NCBI RefSeq assembly: GCF_023101145.1
Contig: NZ_CP073714.1
Span: 4,030,001-4,094,000, forward strand
Origin: Paenibacillus pabuli
GTDB taxonomy: Bacteria; Bacillota; Bacilli; Paenibacillales; Paenibacillaceae
Direction of reading: 5' to 3'
Length of the DNA: 64,000 nt
The notes beneath the pieces were generated by a model. That model was given only the letters and a program-made list of their open reading frames with translations, searched no databases and was not told where the DNA came from. Positions 17,652 to 24,439 of the stretch are shown piece after piece. A program made the position numbers and the translations under genes. Each line of letters opens with the position of its first letter. Position 1 is the first letter of the stretch.

Positions 17652-17680
17652 TTGCATTTATAAACCGATCGGTTTATACT
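17652..17680 (+). promoter_or_regulatory. Promoter with 20-bp palindromic operator, copy 2
   Basis: The -35 box TTGCAT, a 17-base spacer and the -10 box TATACT surround the perfect palindrome TATAAACCGATCGGTTTATA (17659-17678). It drives the DUF1348-TetR operon. Confidence 0.87.
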
Positions 17681-17713
17681 GATACAAACAGTTTAGAAAG
17701 TGAGGAAAATTTA

Positions 17714-18175
17714 ATGAATAATTTAACTCCCCCATTCACTCGTGAGACAGCAATCCAGAAAACCCGTATGGCAGAAGACAGCTGGAATAGCCGAGACCCT
17801 CAGCGCGTCTCACTTGTGTATACTGAGGATTGTTATTGGAGAAATCGGAGCGAATTTATAACAGGCCGCCAAGAAATTGTATCTTTACTAACTCGAAAAT
17901 GGGCCAAAGAACTGGAATACCGCCTGATCAAGGAGCTTTGGTCGTTTACGGATAACCGTATTGCCGTTAGATTCGCATATGAATGGCGTGATGATAGTGG
18001 CAATTGGTTCAGATCGTATGGAAACGAGAATTGGGAATTTGCTGACGACGGCTTGATGCAGCGCAGATTTGCTTCGATTAATGACATGCCGATTAAGGAA
18101 GAGGAACGAAAATTTCATTGGCCTCTCGGCACGCGCCCTGCCGAACACCCAAGTCTAAGTGAGTTAAACCTATGA
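17714..18175 (+). CDS. DUF1348 / NTF2-like (SnoaL fold) protein
   Basis: This 153-residue protein has the DUF1348 pattern: AEDSWNSRDPQRVSLVYTEDCYWRNR near the N-terminus, TGRQEIVSLLTRKW, then FAYEWRDDSGNW and NENWEFADDGLMQRR. The fold is a cone-shaped NTF2-like barrel, but the activity is unsettled. The start ATG 17714 is preceded by GTGAGG; the frame is open upstream to 17627 without a site. Its stop overlaps the TetR start (ATGA), so the two are translationally coupled. The promoter carries a TetR-type operator. Confidence 0.87.
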   Translation: MNNLTPPFTRETAIQKTRMAEDSWNSRDPQRVSLVYTEDCYWRNRSEFITGRQEIVSLLTRKWAKELEYRLIKELWSFTDNRIAVRFAYEWRDDSGNWFRSYGNENWEFADDGLMQRRFASINDMPIKEEERKFHWPLGTRPAEHPSLSELNL

Positions 18176-18753
18176 CTCGCACTGTTTTTGAAAAGTCTGA
18201 TGTCATCCCTCTCGTTGCTGAGGTATTTCGTGAATTAGGTTATGAGGGCGCTTCTTTAAGTAAAATTACAGCCCGTACGCGTCTATCTAAAGGAAGCTTG
18301 TATTACTTCTTTCCGGGTGGAAAGGATGAGATGGCTGCTGAAATTCTTGCACATATTGATCAATGGTTTATCAAAAACATTTTTGAACCGCTTGAAAAGA
18401 ATGAACCCCTGGCAGCCATTGATCATATGTGGCAAGAGGTCGATACTTATTTTCAATCTGGTCGGCGTATATGCCTTATTGGTGCATTCGCTTTGGACGA
18501 AACAAGAGATCGATTCGCTGCTGTAATTCGGCAATATTTTATAAGATGGATTGAAGCCTTAAGCGCGGCACTAGTTCAAACAGGTATCTCTAAAGAGACT
18601 GCTGACCAAATTTCAGAGGAAACAATTGCCAGTATTCAAGGGGGATTAACTCTGAGTAGAGCACTTAATGATGAATCCTTTTTTGAACGTACGTTGGCAA
18701 ATCTGTCACAACGAGTCTCCACTTATGTTTCTCAAAGCAGCTCTGGTCACTGA
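18172..18753 (+). CDS. TetR family regulator, LmrA/YxaF-like
   Basis: This 193-residue regulator has a helix-turn-helix with ASLSKITARTRLSKGSLYYFFPGGKDEM; FPGGK is the mark of the LmrA/YxaF group. The C-terminal domain has RRICLIGAFALDETR. It overlaps the DUF1348 gene by four bases. I infer that it binds the AAACCGATCGGTTT palindromes at 16442 and 17662, and so controls itself, DUF1348 and the upstream hydrolase. Flavonoid or xenobiotic ligands are known for relatives. Confidence 0.92.
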   Translation: MTRTVFEKSDVIPLVAEVFRELGYEGASLSKITARTRLSKGSLYYFFPGGKDEMAAEILAHIDQWFIKNIFEPLEKNEPLAAIDHMWQEVDTYFQSGRRICLIGAFALDETRDRFAAVIRQYFIRWIEALSAALVQTGISKETADQISEETIASIQGGLTLSRALNDESFFERTLANLSQRVSTYVSQSSSGH

Positions 18754-18854
18754 AACAAATCTGTTTTTTAGTAAAGCTGGCGGAATTTCTTTACCTAAAA
18801 AACAAGTGATTTTTCTTGAGGATTTCATTAGCGGCTTTATGGGAGGTCAATATC

Positions 18855-19331
18855 ATGAGCAATTTCGTCGCAGATCAATTGGAATTTGTTCGCCGTCAGG
18901 CAGTTGATTATGTGAAAAATATAAATGACTCTGCCTCGGAAATAATTCCAACAGGTTTGAAAAACAATATAAAATGGAACCTAGGCCACATGTATGTTAT
19001 ACATGAGAAGTTCGCTTTCCAACTTACTGGGGAAGAAACCAAATATCCTGCTAATTTTAGTAAGTTGTTTGATCCAGGAACTAAACCGTCTGACTGGAAT
19101 ATAGAGTCTCCAACGTTGTCTCAAATAATCGACTTGTTAAATGAACAAATTGAAAGGGTTGAATCGGTACTTTCAAGCAAATTGAAAGAAGAAATCAATC
19201 CTCATTACAAGTCTTCTACAGGACTTATCTTTACAAATGTAGAACAATTACTGGGTTTTCTGATTTACCATGAAGCCATGCACTTTGCAACAATTAAAAA
19301 TATCAAGAGCATTATTGACAGTCAGGATTAG
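18855..19331 (+). CDS. DinB family protein
   Basis: This 158-residue four-helix-bundle protein of the DinB/YfiT superfamily has His in NLGHMYVIHEKF (about 45-53) and YHEAMHF near the C-terminus, the positions of the usual metal-binding histidine triad. It may be a metal-dependent thiol transferase; the cofactor in Bacillales would be bacillithiol, by analogy with BstA. The start ATG 18855 follows GGGAGGTC. It is downstream of the TetR gene on the same strand but 100 bases away. A strong terminator follows. Confidence 0.87.
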   Translation: MSNFVADQLEFVRRQAVDYVKNINDSASEIIPTGLKNNIKWNLGHMYVIHEKFAFQLTGEETKYPANFSKLFDPGTKPSDWNIESPTLSQIIDLLNEQIERVESVLSSKLKEEINPHYKSSTGLIFTNVEQLLGFLIYHEAMHFATIKNIKSIIDSQD

Positions 19332-19415
19332 TAAAGAATTTGTTAAAATCAATGTTTAGCCATGAAATATTGAGTTATCTTATTACATTATTAGTAGTGT
19401 CCCTTCACTAAAACG

Positions 19416-19468
19416 AACAAACCGACCTTAAATCCAACTAAAATTGGAATAAGGTCGGTTTGTTTTTT
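19416..19468 (+). terminator. Intrinsic terminator after dinB-like gene
   Basis: AACAAACCGACCTTA pairs perfectly with its complement (15 bp) and is followed by TTTTT. Confidence 0.9.
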
Positions 19469-19549
19469 ATAACTTTATAAAAATCTTATACAGGATTTGC
19501 GGGTTTGCTTTATAGCCACCATTAAATCTATTAAGCTTTAGGTCTTTCC

Positions 19550-19751
19550 TTAACCGCTTTTCTGAAAGTGAGTCGCAAGATCCGCCGAGATAAACGCAGC
19601 TCGACTGCGGGCTGCGCCAAATGATGCCAATGCTTTCTCACCTTTTTGTTTGTCACGCCCCAAATAATTACGCTATTGCCCACGTTAATAAGTTCTCGAG
19701 CCGTCTGCAGACCAACACCGTTATTCCCTCCCGTAATTAAAAAGTATTCAT
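19550..19751 (-). pseudogene. Fragment of an SDR gene with two frameshifts
   Basis: ATG at 19751 begins MNTF. One T too few then shifts the frame; the next frame reads LITGGNNGVGLQTARELI and VGNSVIIWG, the glycine-rich start of a short-chain dehydrogenase. After a second shift the third frame reads RDKQKGEKALASFGAARS and ISADLATHFQKSG before a stop at 19550. Only about 68 codons survive. The bases between 19752 and 19907 show no gene. Confidence 0.75.
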
Positions 19752-19907
19752 ACTCTATTACTCCCTTATCTTTTTTGACAATTTTTAATCATATATGAGG
19801 GAAGGTTTGAAATTACTGCAACCGCTCGATATTCGAGATCAGTAAAGGCCCCGCTCGGGTAAAGGAACTAAGCAATAACAGGTTCTTTTGTGACCTTCTT
19901 CATTTAA

Positions 19908-20744
19908 CTAATGATATTTTGAGAAATAATGTCCTTGCTCCAGATCTGCGAGAAGTCCAAGCTGGACCGGCTTCCAGCCGAGAAGCTCCTTCGTCGCTTT
20001 ACTTGATCTTGCCAAGTCAAGCGACGCGACCACGCTTAGAAAACCGAAGCTGGCCTGCGCCTCTTCACGTGATATGCTGACAACCGGCACATCCAAGTGA
20101 CGACCGATGACGCCGGCAATGTCGCTGAACGGAATGCCTTCGTCGTCCACGCCATCCAGTCGTGAGCCTGCAGGCGCAGATTCTACAGCTAGGCGGAATA
20201 AAACTGCCGCATCTAACCGATGAATCGCTGGCCAACGGTTTGTGCCGTCTCCAATGTAAGCCGAAGAGCCCCTTTCCTGGGCGATCCGGATTAATTGCGG
20301 CACGAAGCCTTTATCTCCTTCTCCATGAACGGAAGGTGCAAGCGAGACGATCGATGCTCTCACGCCTTGTTCTATAAATGCAAGTACTGCATCCTCCGAT
20401 GCTTTACCGTTAGCATGAGCTGTGATAACAAGTGGTTTACCAGAGCCGGCAAGCCCCTCTCCTAATGCTTCGATGGCACGAAGATCAGTCGCCAATGATG
20501 CGCCGAAATTAGAGAAATCGTGGTTAAATGCCAGATGAATAACACCGTCTGAAGTGGCTGCACAGCTGTGCAGTAAATCCAGATCCTCCAAAACACCGTG
20601 AACCACCTCAACCCCCAATTTCTCTAATACTTGAGCACCACTCTCTGAACGGGTAAGACCAACGACCTGATGCCCAGCACCAATAAGCTCGCGGACAACA
20701 GCTGTACCAATATAACCTGCTGCACCTGTAACGAATATACGCAT
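19908..20744 (-). CDS. NAD(P)-dependent epimerase/dehydratase-like SDR
   Basis: This 278-residue extended-type SDR begins MRIFVTGAAGYIGTAVV with the GxxGxxG motif at about 7-13, then VVGLTRS and HLAFNHDFSNF. The active-site YxxxK is not evident; atypical members of this group often lack it. IHRLDAAVLFRLAVE and the closing LLGWKP are typical of the YbjT/Gre2-like SDRs found beside regulators. It diverges from the MerR gene at 20842, which probably controls it. Confidence 0.87.
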   Translation of the reverse strand: MRIFVTGAAGYIGTAVVRELIGAGHQVVGLTRSESGAQVLEKLGVEVVHGVLEDLDLLHSCAATSDGVIHLAFNHDFSNFGASLATDLRAIEALGEGLAGSGKPLVITAHANGKASEDAVLAFIEQGVRASIVSLAPSVHGEGDKGFVPQLIRIAQERGSSAYIGDGTNRWPAIHRLDAAVLFRLAVESAPAGSRLDGVDDEGIPFSDIAGVIGRHLDVPVVSISREEAQASFGFLSVVASLDLARSSKATKELLGWKPVQLGLLADLEQGHYFSKYH

Positions 20745-20841
20745 AATCGCTTTACGCCTCCTTAAGTATTTGACTAAGATATGACTCCAGTCTAAACTAT
20801 GAAGTGTACTCTAAGGCAAGCTTTTGGAGGTTTGATTTTAT

Positions 20842-21255
20842 ATGAAAATTCAAGAATTAGCAGACCTGATGGGTTTAACACCCCACACCATTCGATTTTA
20901 TGAGAAGGAAGGTTTGCTCGACAGCAGGCATATTCAGCGGGAGAAGAATAATTATCGCAACTACTCAGACGAAGCCATTGGGCGGTTAAAGCTAATTAAG
21001 AAATTTCAAGGCATCGGCTGCTCGTTAGCTGAACTAAAGACGATTTTACAGGATCATGATACCAACACACGCACCAACCACGAAGTAATCGAATGGATTC
21101 TTCAAAAGATCGATGAGATTGAGCGCAAGAAGGACGAATACGATCATATGCTTGTAACGCTGAATTGGATGCTGACATACAGAAAGCTGCTGAATGAAGA
21201 TCCCCAGCAAGCTGAGGCTATGATGGCGGAATTACGCCTTAGAATAAACATCTAG
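20842..21255 (+). CDS. MerR family regulator
   Basis: This 137-residue regulator starts MKIQELADLMGLTPHTIRFYEKEGLL, a standard MerR helix-turn-helix, followed by RLKLIKKFQGIGCSLAELK and a coiled-coil dimer helix at about 85-125. It has no metal-binding cysteine cluster, so it resembles AdhR/YyaN-type regulators that respond to aldehydes or electrophiles. It diverges from the SDR at 19908-20744. The intergenic CTTAGAGTACACTTC region is the probable operator. Confidence 0.9.
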   Translation: MKIQELADLMGLTPHTIRFYEKEGLLDSRHIQREKNNYRNYSDEAIGRLKLIKKFQGIGCSLAELKTILQDHDTNTRTNHEVIEWILQKIDEIERKKDEYDHMLVTLNWMLTYRKLLNEDPQQAEAMMAELRLRINI

Positions 21256-21267
21256 CTGTATATACGT

Positions 21268-21310
21268 GAAAGAGCTCTATGGACGTAAATTCCGTCACAA
21301 AGAGCTTTTC
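21268..21310 (+). terminator. Probable terminator after merR
   Basis: GAAAGAGCTCT and AGAGCTTTTC form the outer stem, with a short GACG/CGTC inner stem. It is imperfect. Confidence 0.45.
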
Positions 21311-21337
21311 GCGGCTCACAACAAATAACCACCGCTT

Positions 21338-21358
21338 ATTTCAAGGCATCGGCTGCTC
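21338..21358 (+). repeat. 21-nt exact copy of a merR segment
   Basis: The 21 bases from ATTTCAAGG to GGCTGCTC are identical to 21003-21023 inside merR; flanking bases are unrelated. The 660-base gap between merR and the SnoaL-like gene also holds two dispersed repeats and a terminator, and no supported gene. Confidence 0.6.
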
Positions 21359-21680
21359 ATATTCATCAGAATTCCCTGCTACCTTAAGTTTAATTTATTC
21401 CCTATGTTACAGTTGATTCCCCAATAAGATTCGAGCAAATGCCCTATTTATGATATGCAATGGGACATTAATAATATTGTTCATTTATAGTTCACCTTCG
21501 ATTCTCATTCTGTATAAACATGACAATGCTAAATTGTTAACAGATGTGGAAGGTAACAAATTGCTAAAATCAAAACTCATTTGTTCGAGTGGATCTCGCA
21601 AAAGTGAAAATACGCTGTTCCCATCACCGAGCTATCGTATCGGTTCAAAGAGTCGCGACATGCGGCTCCTACGCGAATGT

Positions 21681-21695
21681 GCCCGTTAGTTTAAT
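21681..21695. repeat. Dispersed repeat family 2, copy
   Basis: GCCCGTTAGTTTAAT is preceded by CTCCTACGCGAATGT; nearly the same CTCCTACGCGAATG occurs alone at about 50277. Confidence 0.5.
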
Positions 21696-21715
21696 GAATT
21701 GACGGGCTAAATATC

Positions 21716-21766
21716 GTTTAGATATATGCCTAATCGGCAATAGGAACATGTTCTTGTCCCTCGACA
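21716..21766. repeat. Dispersed repeat family 1, copy C (most complete)
   Basis: GTTTAGATATATGCCTAATC runs on to GGCAATAGGAAC and the 19-mer ATGTTCTTGTCCCTCGACA. It sits between convergent genes. Confidence 0.75.
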
Positions 21767-21858
21767 CCATACTGACCCCTGAATCGTCTTCCTACCTCTA
21801 ACGTTCCTTCAGAGGCAGCTCCAGGGGAATTTGTCACTCAAGTACATTTCGCGATGCG

Positions 21859-21898
21859 AAAGACCTCACCGTAATTAAATTCGGTGATGTCTTTTTTT
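21859..21898. terminator. Bidirectional terminator between convergent genes
   Basis: AAAGACCTCACCG pairs with CGGTGATGTCTTT (one mismatch), with a T-run on the plus strand. It ends the minus-strand SnoaL-like gene. Confidence 0.7.
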
Positions 21899-21918
21899 GA
21901 AATCCAGCTGCACCAAAC

Positions 21919-22698
21919 TTAAAATCTGCTGTTTGAATTCTTTCGTTTTTCTGCCGGCAGTATGGCCTCGATGACGTCCCAATGTTCAGCGATCTTTCCA
22001 TTCTCCACGCGGAACATGTCGTAGAAAGCAGTAGGTTGATTGTCGAAGAGACCTTCACTGACTGTAAGAACAAAATCACCATGTCCAATCACCTGATGGA
22101 CATGAGTATATTCAAATTCAATGTTTTTCTTCTCCAGCGCCTGCAATGCAGCATGGAGACCGGAAAGGCCATCTGCTATATGCGGACTGTGCTGAATGTA
22201 GTTATCCCCATCAAAGTAAGTGGCCAGCAGGCCAGAGTTCTTCTCTAGTAAGATGTTCTCAACATAGCTTTTGACAAATTCTTTGTTGGCATCCGTCTTG
22301 TCGATATCCTTTATCGTGACCGGTCCGTCTATCATCGTATGATTGCTTGGTGTCCGTTCCACCATCTCTTGCATATTGTCCCAATGTTCCACGATCAGTC
22401 CATTCTCAAAACGGAAAATATCAATGATGATTTTGGAGCCGAAAAACTCATATACAGAATGAAGTGCTACATAATCTCCGTCGACCAAAGCACGCTTAAC
22501 ACTTACCTTCGTACCAATTTCCTTTAAATGGCCAAGTGCACCAAGCATGGCCGCACGACCATCAGATAAGCCTTGGTTGTGCTGAATATATTGATCTGGA
22601 TGAACGTAAGCCATAATTGCTTCGGGATTGCCGCTCTCAAAACTTTCCAGAACAGCGATTGCCTTATTGACAAGCTTATTTTGGTTTTTTGATGTCAT
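21919..22698 (-). CDS. Tandem SnoaL-like (NTF2 family) protein
   Basis: This 259-residue protein consists of two similar SnoaL/NTF2-like domains, about residues 1-125 and 135-250. Each has the pattern YIQHxxxxxDGxxxxxxAL followed by a strand and FRxENGxIxEHWD. Single-domain relatives are polyketide-cyclase-like or uncharacterised. The start follows TTTTAGGAGGATATACAA. It diverges from a TetR gene, with the operator at 22730 just upstream, so it should be induced by the TetR ligand. Confidence 0.88.
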   Translation of the reverse strand: MTSKNQNKLVNKAIAVLESFESGNPEAIMAYVHPDQYIQHNQGLSDGRAAMLGALGHLKEIGTKVSVKRALVDGDYVALHSVYEFFGSKIIIDIFRFENGLIVEHWDNMQEMVERTPSNHTMIDGPVTIKDIDKTDANKEFVKSYVENILLEKNSGLLATYFDGDNYIQHSPHIADGLSGLHAALQALEKKNIEFEYTHVHQVIGHGDFVLTVSEGLFDNQPTAFYDMFRVENGKIAEHWDVIEAILPAEKRKNSNSRF

Positions 22699-22729
22699 TT
22701 GTATATCCTCCTAAAATTTTATAGTCATT

Positions 22730-22764
22730 AGATAAATAATGAACGTTGTGTTGTTTATTTATCT
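22730..22764. promoter_or_regulatory. Palindromic operator AGATAAATA-N17-TATTTATCT, copy 2
   Basis: The 9-bp arms and 17-base spacing are the same as at 8440-8474, and part of the spacer is shared as well (GTGTTGT). Confidence 0.78.
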
Positions 22765-22891
22765 ATCGCTCATTATAATAGAGCGTAATATCACGCTCAA
22801 TATTCAATATTTTTCGTTTTGAAGGATAACAGACATCTCAACAAACTTTGTCGCTTAACTGCTCTAAATAAATTGAAGGGGACAGAATATA

Positions 22892-23497
22892 ATGAATAAG
22901 AAAATCGACCTAAGAATACTTCGTACTAAGCAATCAATTCGTAAGGCGTTTTATGAGCTTATTCAGTTAAAAGGATATGAAGCGATAACGATTCAGGATA
23001 TTGCTGATCGGGCTATGATCAATCGAAATACATTTTATCTTCACTATCAAAATAAACCCGATTTATTAGACACATGTATAAATGAATTGTTAAGCGAACT
23101 AAAGGATACCGTCGTTCTTTGTCCCATCGGCATGAATCCCTTCAGTATTTCTATACTTGAGACTGTCATGCAAACTGTACTGGAACATATTTCTCTCAAC
23201 ACTACCTTTTACTATGCCATGTTAATTGAAGAGAAAAGAATCTATCAGTTTCGAGCAAAAATGGAGAATATCATTAAAGACAAATTAAATGAGGGGTGGA
23301 GTCCTGTTCAAGGACAATCCCATTTAGTGATATCCAAGGAGTTTCTGCTCGAATATCTCGTATCGGCTTTCATGGGGATTGTCATTTGGTGGATTAAAAA
23401 CGATCAGCCTCTTCCTGCGGATGAAGCTGCATCTCAGTTTAGTAGAATTGTTACCTATGGGCATTTGAAAGCTGTCGGCATCCAACTCGAGGATTAA
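22892..23497 (+). CDS. TetR family regulator (paralogue of the one at 8600)
   Basis: This 201-residue regulator has a helix-turn-helix ITIQDIADRAMINRNTFYLHY almost identical to that of the TetR at 8600, and a matching C-terminus with FMGIVIWWIKND. Similar recognition helices plus matching operators mean the two may bind each other's sites. The ATG at 22892 follows GAAGGGGACAGAATA. It faces the tandem SnoaL-like gene. A terminator follows. Confidence 0.92.
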   Translation: MNKKIDLRILRTKQSIRKAFYELIQLKGYEAITIQDIADRAMINRNTFYLHYQNKPDLLDTCINELLSELKDTVVLCPIGMNPFSISILETVMQTVLEHISLNTTFYYAMLIEEKRIYQFRAKMENIIKDKLNEGWSPVQGQSHLVISKEFLLEYLVSAFMGIVIWWIKNDQPLPADEAASQFSRIVTYGHLKAVGIQLED

Positions 23498-23519
23498 AAT
23501 TAGCGAGAGGCGCTATTCT

Positions 23520-23534
23520 GCCCGTTAGCTTAAT
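23520..23534. repeat. Dispersed repeat family 2, copy
   Basis: GCCCGTTAGCTTAAT lies immediately before the terminator hairpin of the tetR gene. Confidence 0.5.
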
Positions 23535-23536
23535 AA

Positions 23537-23567
23537 AAAGAGCAGGATACCGAAGCACCTGCTCTTT
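23537..23567 (+). terminator. Intrinsic terminator after tetR
   Basis: AAAGAGCAGG pairs perfectly with CCTGCTCTTT (10 bp, 11-nt loop). Confidence 0.75.
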
Positions 23568-23578
23568 AATGAGGATCT

Positions 23579-23610
23579 TGGCAATCGGACCATGTTCTTG
23601 TCCCTCGACA
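23579..23610. repeat. Dispersed repeat family 1, copy D
   Basis: TTGGCAATCGGACC is followed by the exact 19-mer ATGTTCTTGTCCCTCGACA (23592-23610), between convergent genes. Confidence 0.75.
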
Positions 23611-23768
23611 CTGAGACAGCCGATTATCCATATCGGCTGATGTCATTCTCAAACCTGATAAAGCTACAATTCACAGTCAAAATCCGCTGACAAGCTCCTA
23701 ACATACACTTCCCATTCCAAATGTTTTCTCGCTATTTCTTTCCTTTCAGTATATTTTCAGGTTATTTG

Positions 23769-24212
23769 TTAAGCTTCCTTCTTTTTTTCTTGCGGAACGA
23801 ATACAAAAACTCGGTAAACATACCAAGCGATAATATCATTATAAACAGCCAAAGTACTCCGGATATTCGTAAACGCCACAATTAGTGTTGCTCCGATAAT
23901 AAGCCTAACCCAATCATTGGGGATCCACTTTTCCTGTAAAAATCCTCCAATCCTATAGCTTATAGATGTTATCCCCATAATCAAAGCTACCAAGCTGATT
24001 AGAATGACAATAAACATCAAAGGAATACCCACGATTGTCACGATGCACAGGATTGCACTGCCCAGCGTGCCCAGATACAATGGTTTTCTCCAATACGATA
24101 CCGGATGTCGCTTTATCCACACTTTGCCTTTTTGCCCTCCGATGAAATTTTTCCCATGACGCCTTACTCTAATCACTTCTGTAAGCGGCCTAAAGGCATG
24201 GCATAATGACAA
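23769..24212 (-). CDS. Small membrane protein of unknown function, possibly 5'-truncated
   Basis: The frame of 147 residues has a basic N-terminus (VRRHGKNFIGG) and about three hydrophobic segments (around 47-68, 70-88 and 101-120), ending in a lysine-rich tail. The only start at the full length is a TTG with a weak upstream site, so the N-terminus may be missing. I recognise no family. It lies downstream of a DUF212 remnant and the DedA-PAP2 gene on the same strand. Confidence 0.5.
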   Translation of the reverse strand: MSLCHAFRPLTEVIRVRRHGKNFIGGQKGKVWIKRHPVSYWRKPLYLGTLGSAILCIVTIVGIPLMFIVILISLVALIMGITSISYRIGGFLQEKWIPNDWVRLIIGATLIVAFTNIRSTLAVYNDIIAWYVYRVFVFVPQEKKKEA

Positions 24213-24330
24213 GTGCTGCTTCTTAATGACTATTATTGAGACAAAACACGTTCACTTATGGTGGAACATGCTTAAATAGTATTCTTAATGCCTCTGACAA
24301 CCAGCATGTTAATATAGCGCACTGTCATTT

Positions 24331-24435
24331 TCAATATAATAAAGTGGTGTAATGAAGGACAACGCTGACGAGAATACCAAACAATGCTCCTACAATAACC
24401 GCACTTGGTCTATGACCAAGGAGTTCTTTCGTTAT
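24331..24435 (-). pseudogene. 3' remnant of a divergent-PAP2 (DUF212/YuiD-like) gene
   Basis: About 34 codons in frame read TKELLGHRPSAVIVGALFGILVS before the stop. This matches the conserved C-terminal end of DUF212 membrane proteins. There is no start and the N-terminal part is absent. It directly follows the DedA-PAP2 fusion gene. Confidence 0.6.
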
Positions 24436-24439
24436 TTAA

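Noticed and set aside
21450..21689. 79-residue plus-strand frame downstream of merR
   Set aside because: No ribosome binding site, low-complexity start and overlap with dispersed repeat sequence.
21730..21900. Riboswitch between merR and the SnoaL-like gene
   Set aside because: The CCCCTG/CAGGGG pairing and the terminator sit between convergent 3' ends with no downstream gene to control; a terminator plus repeat explains them.
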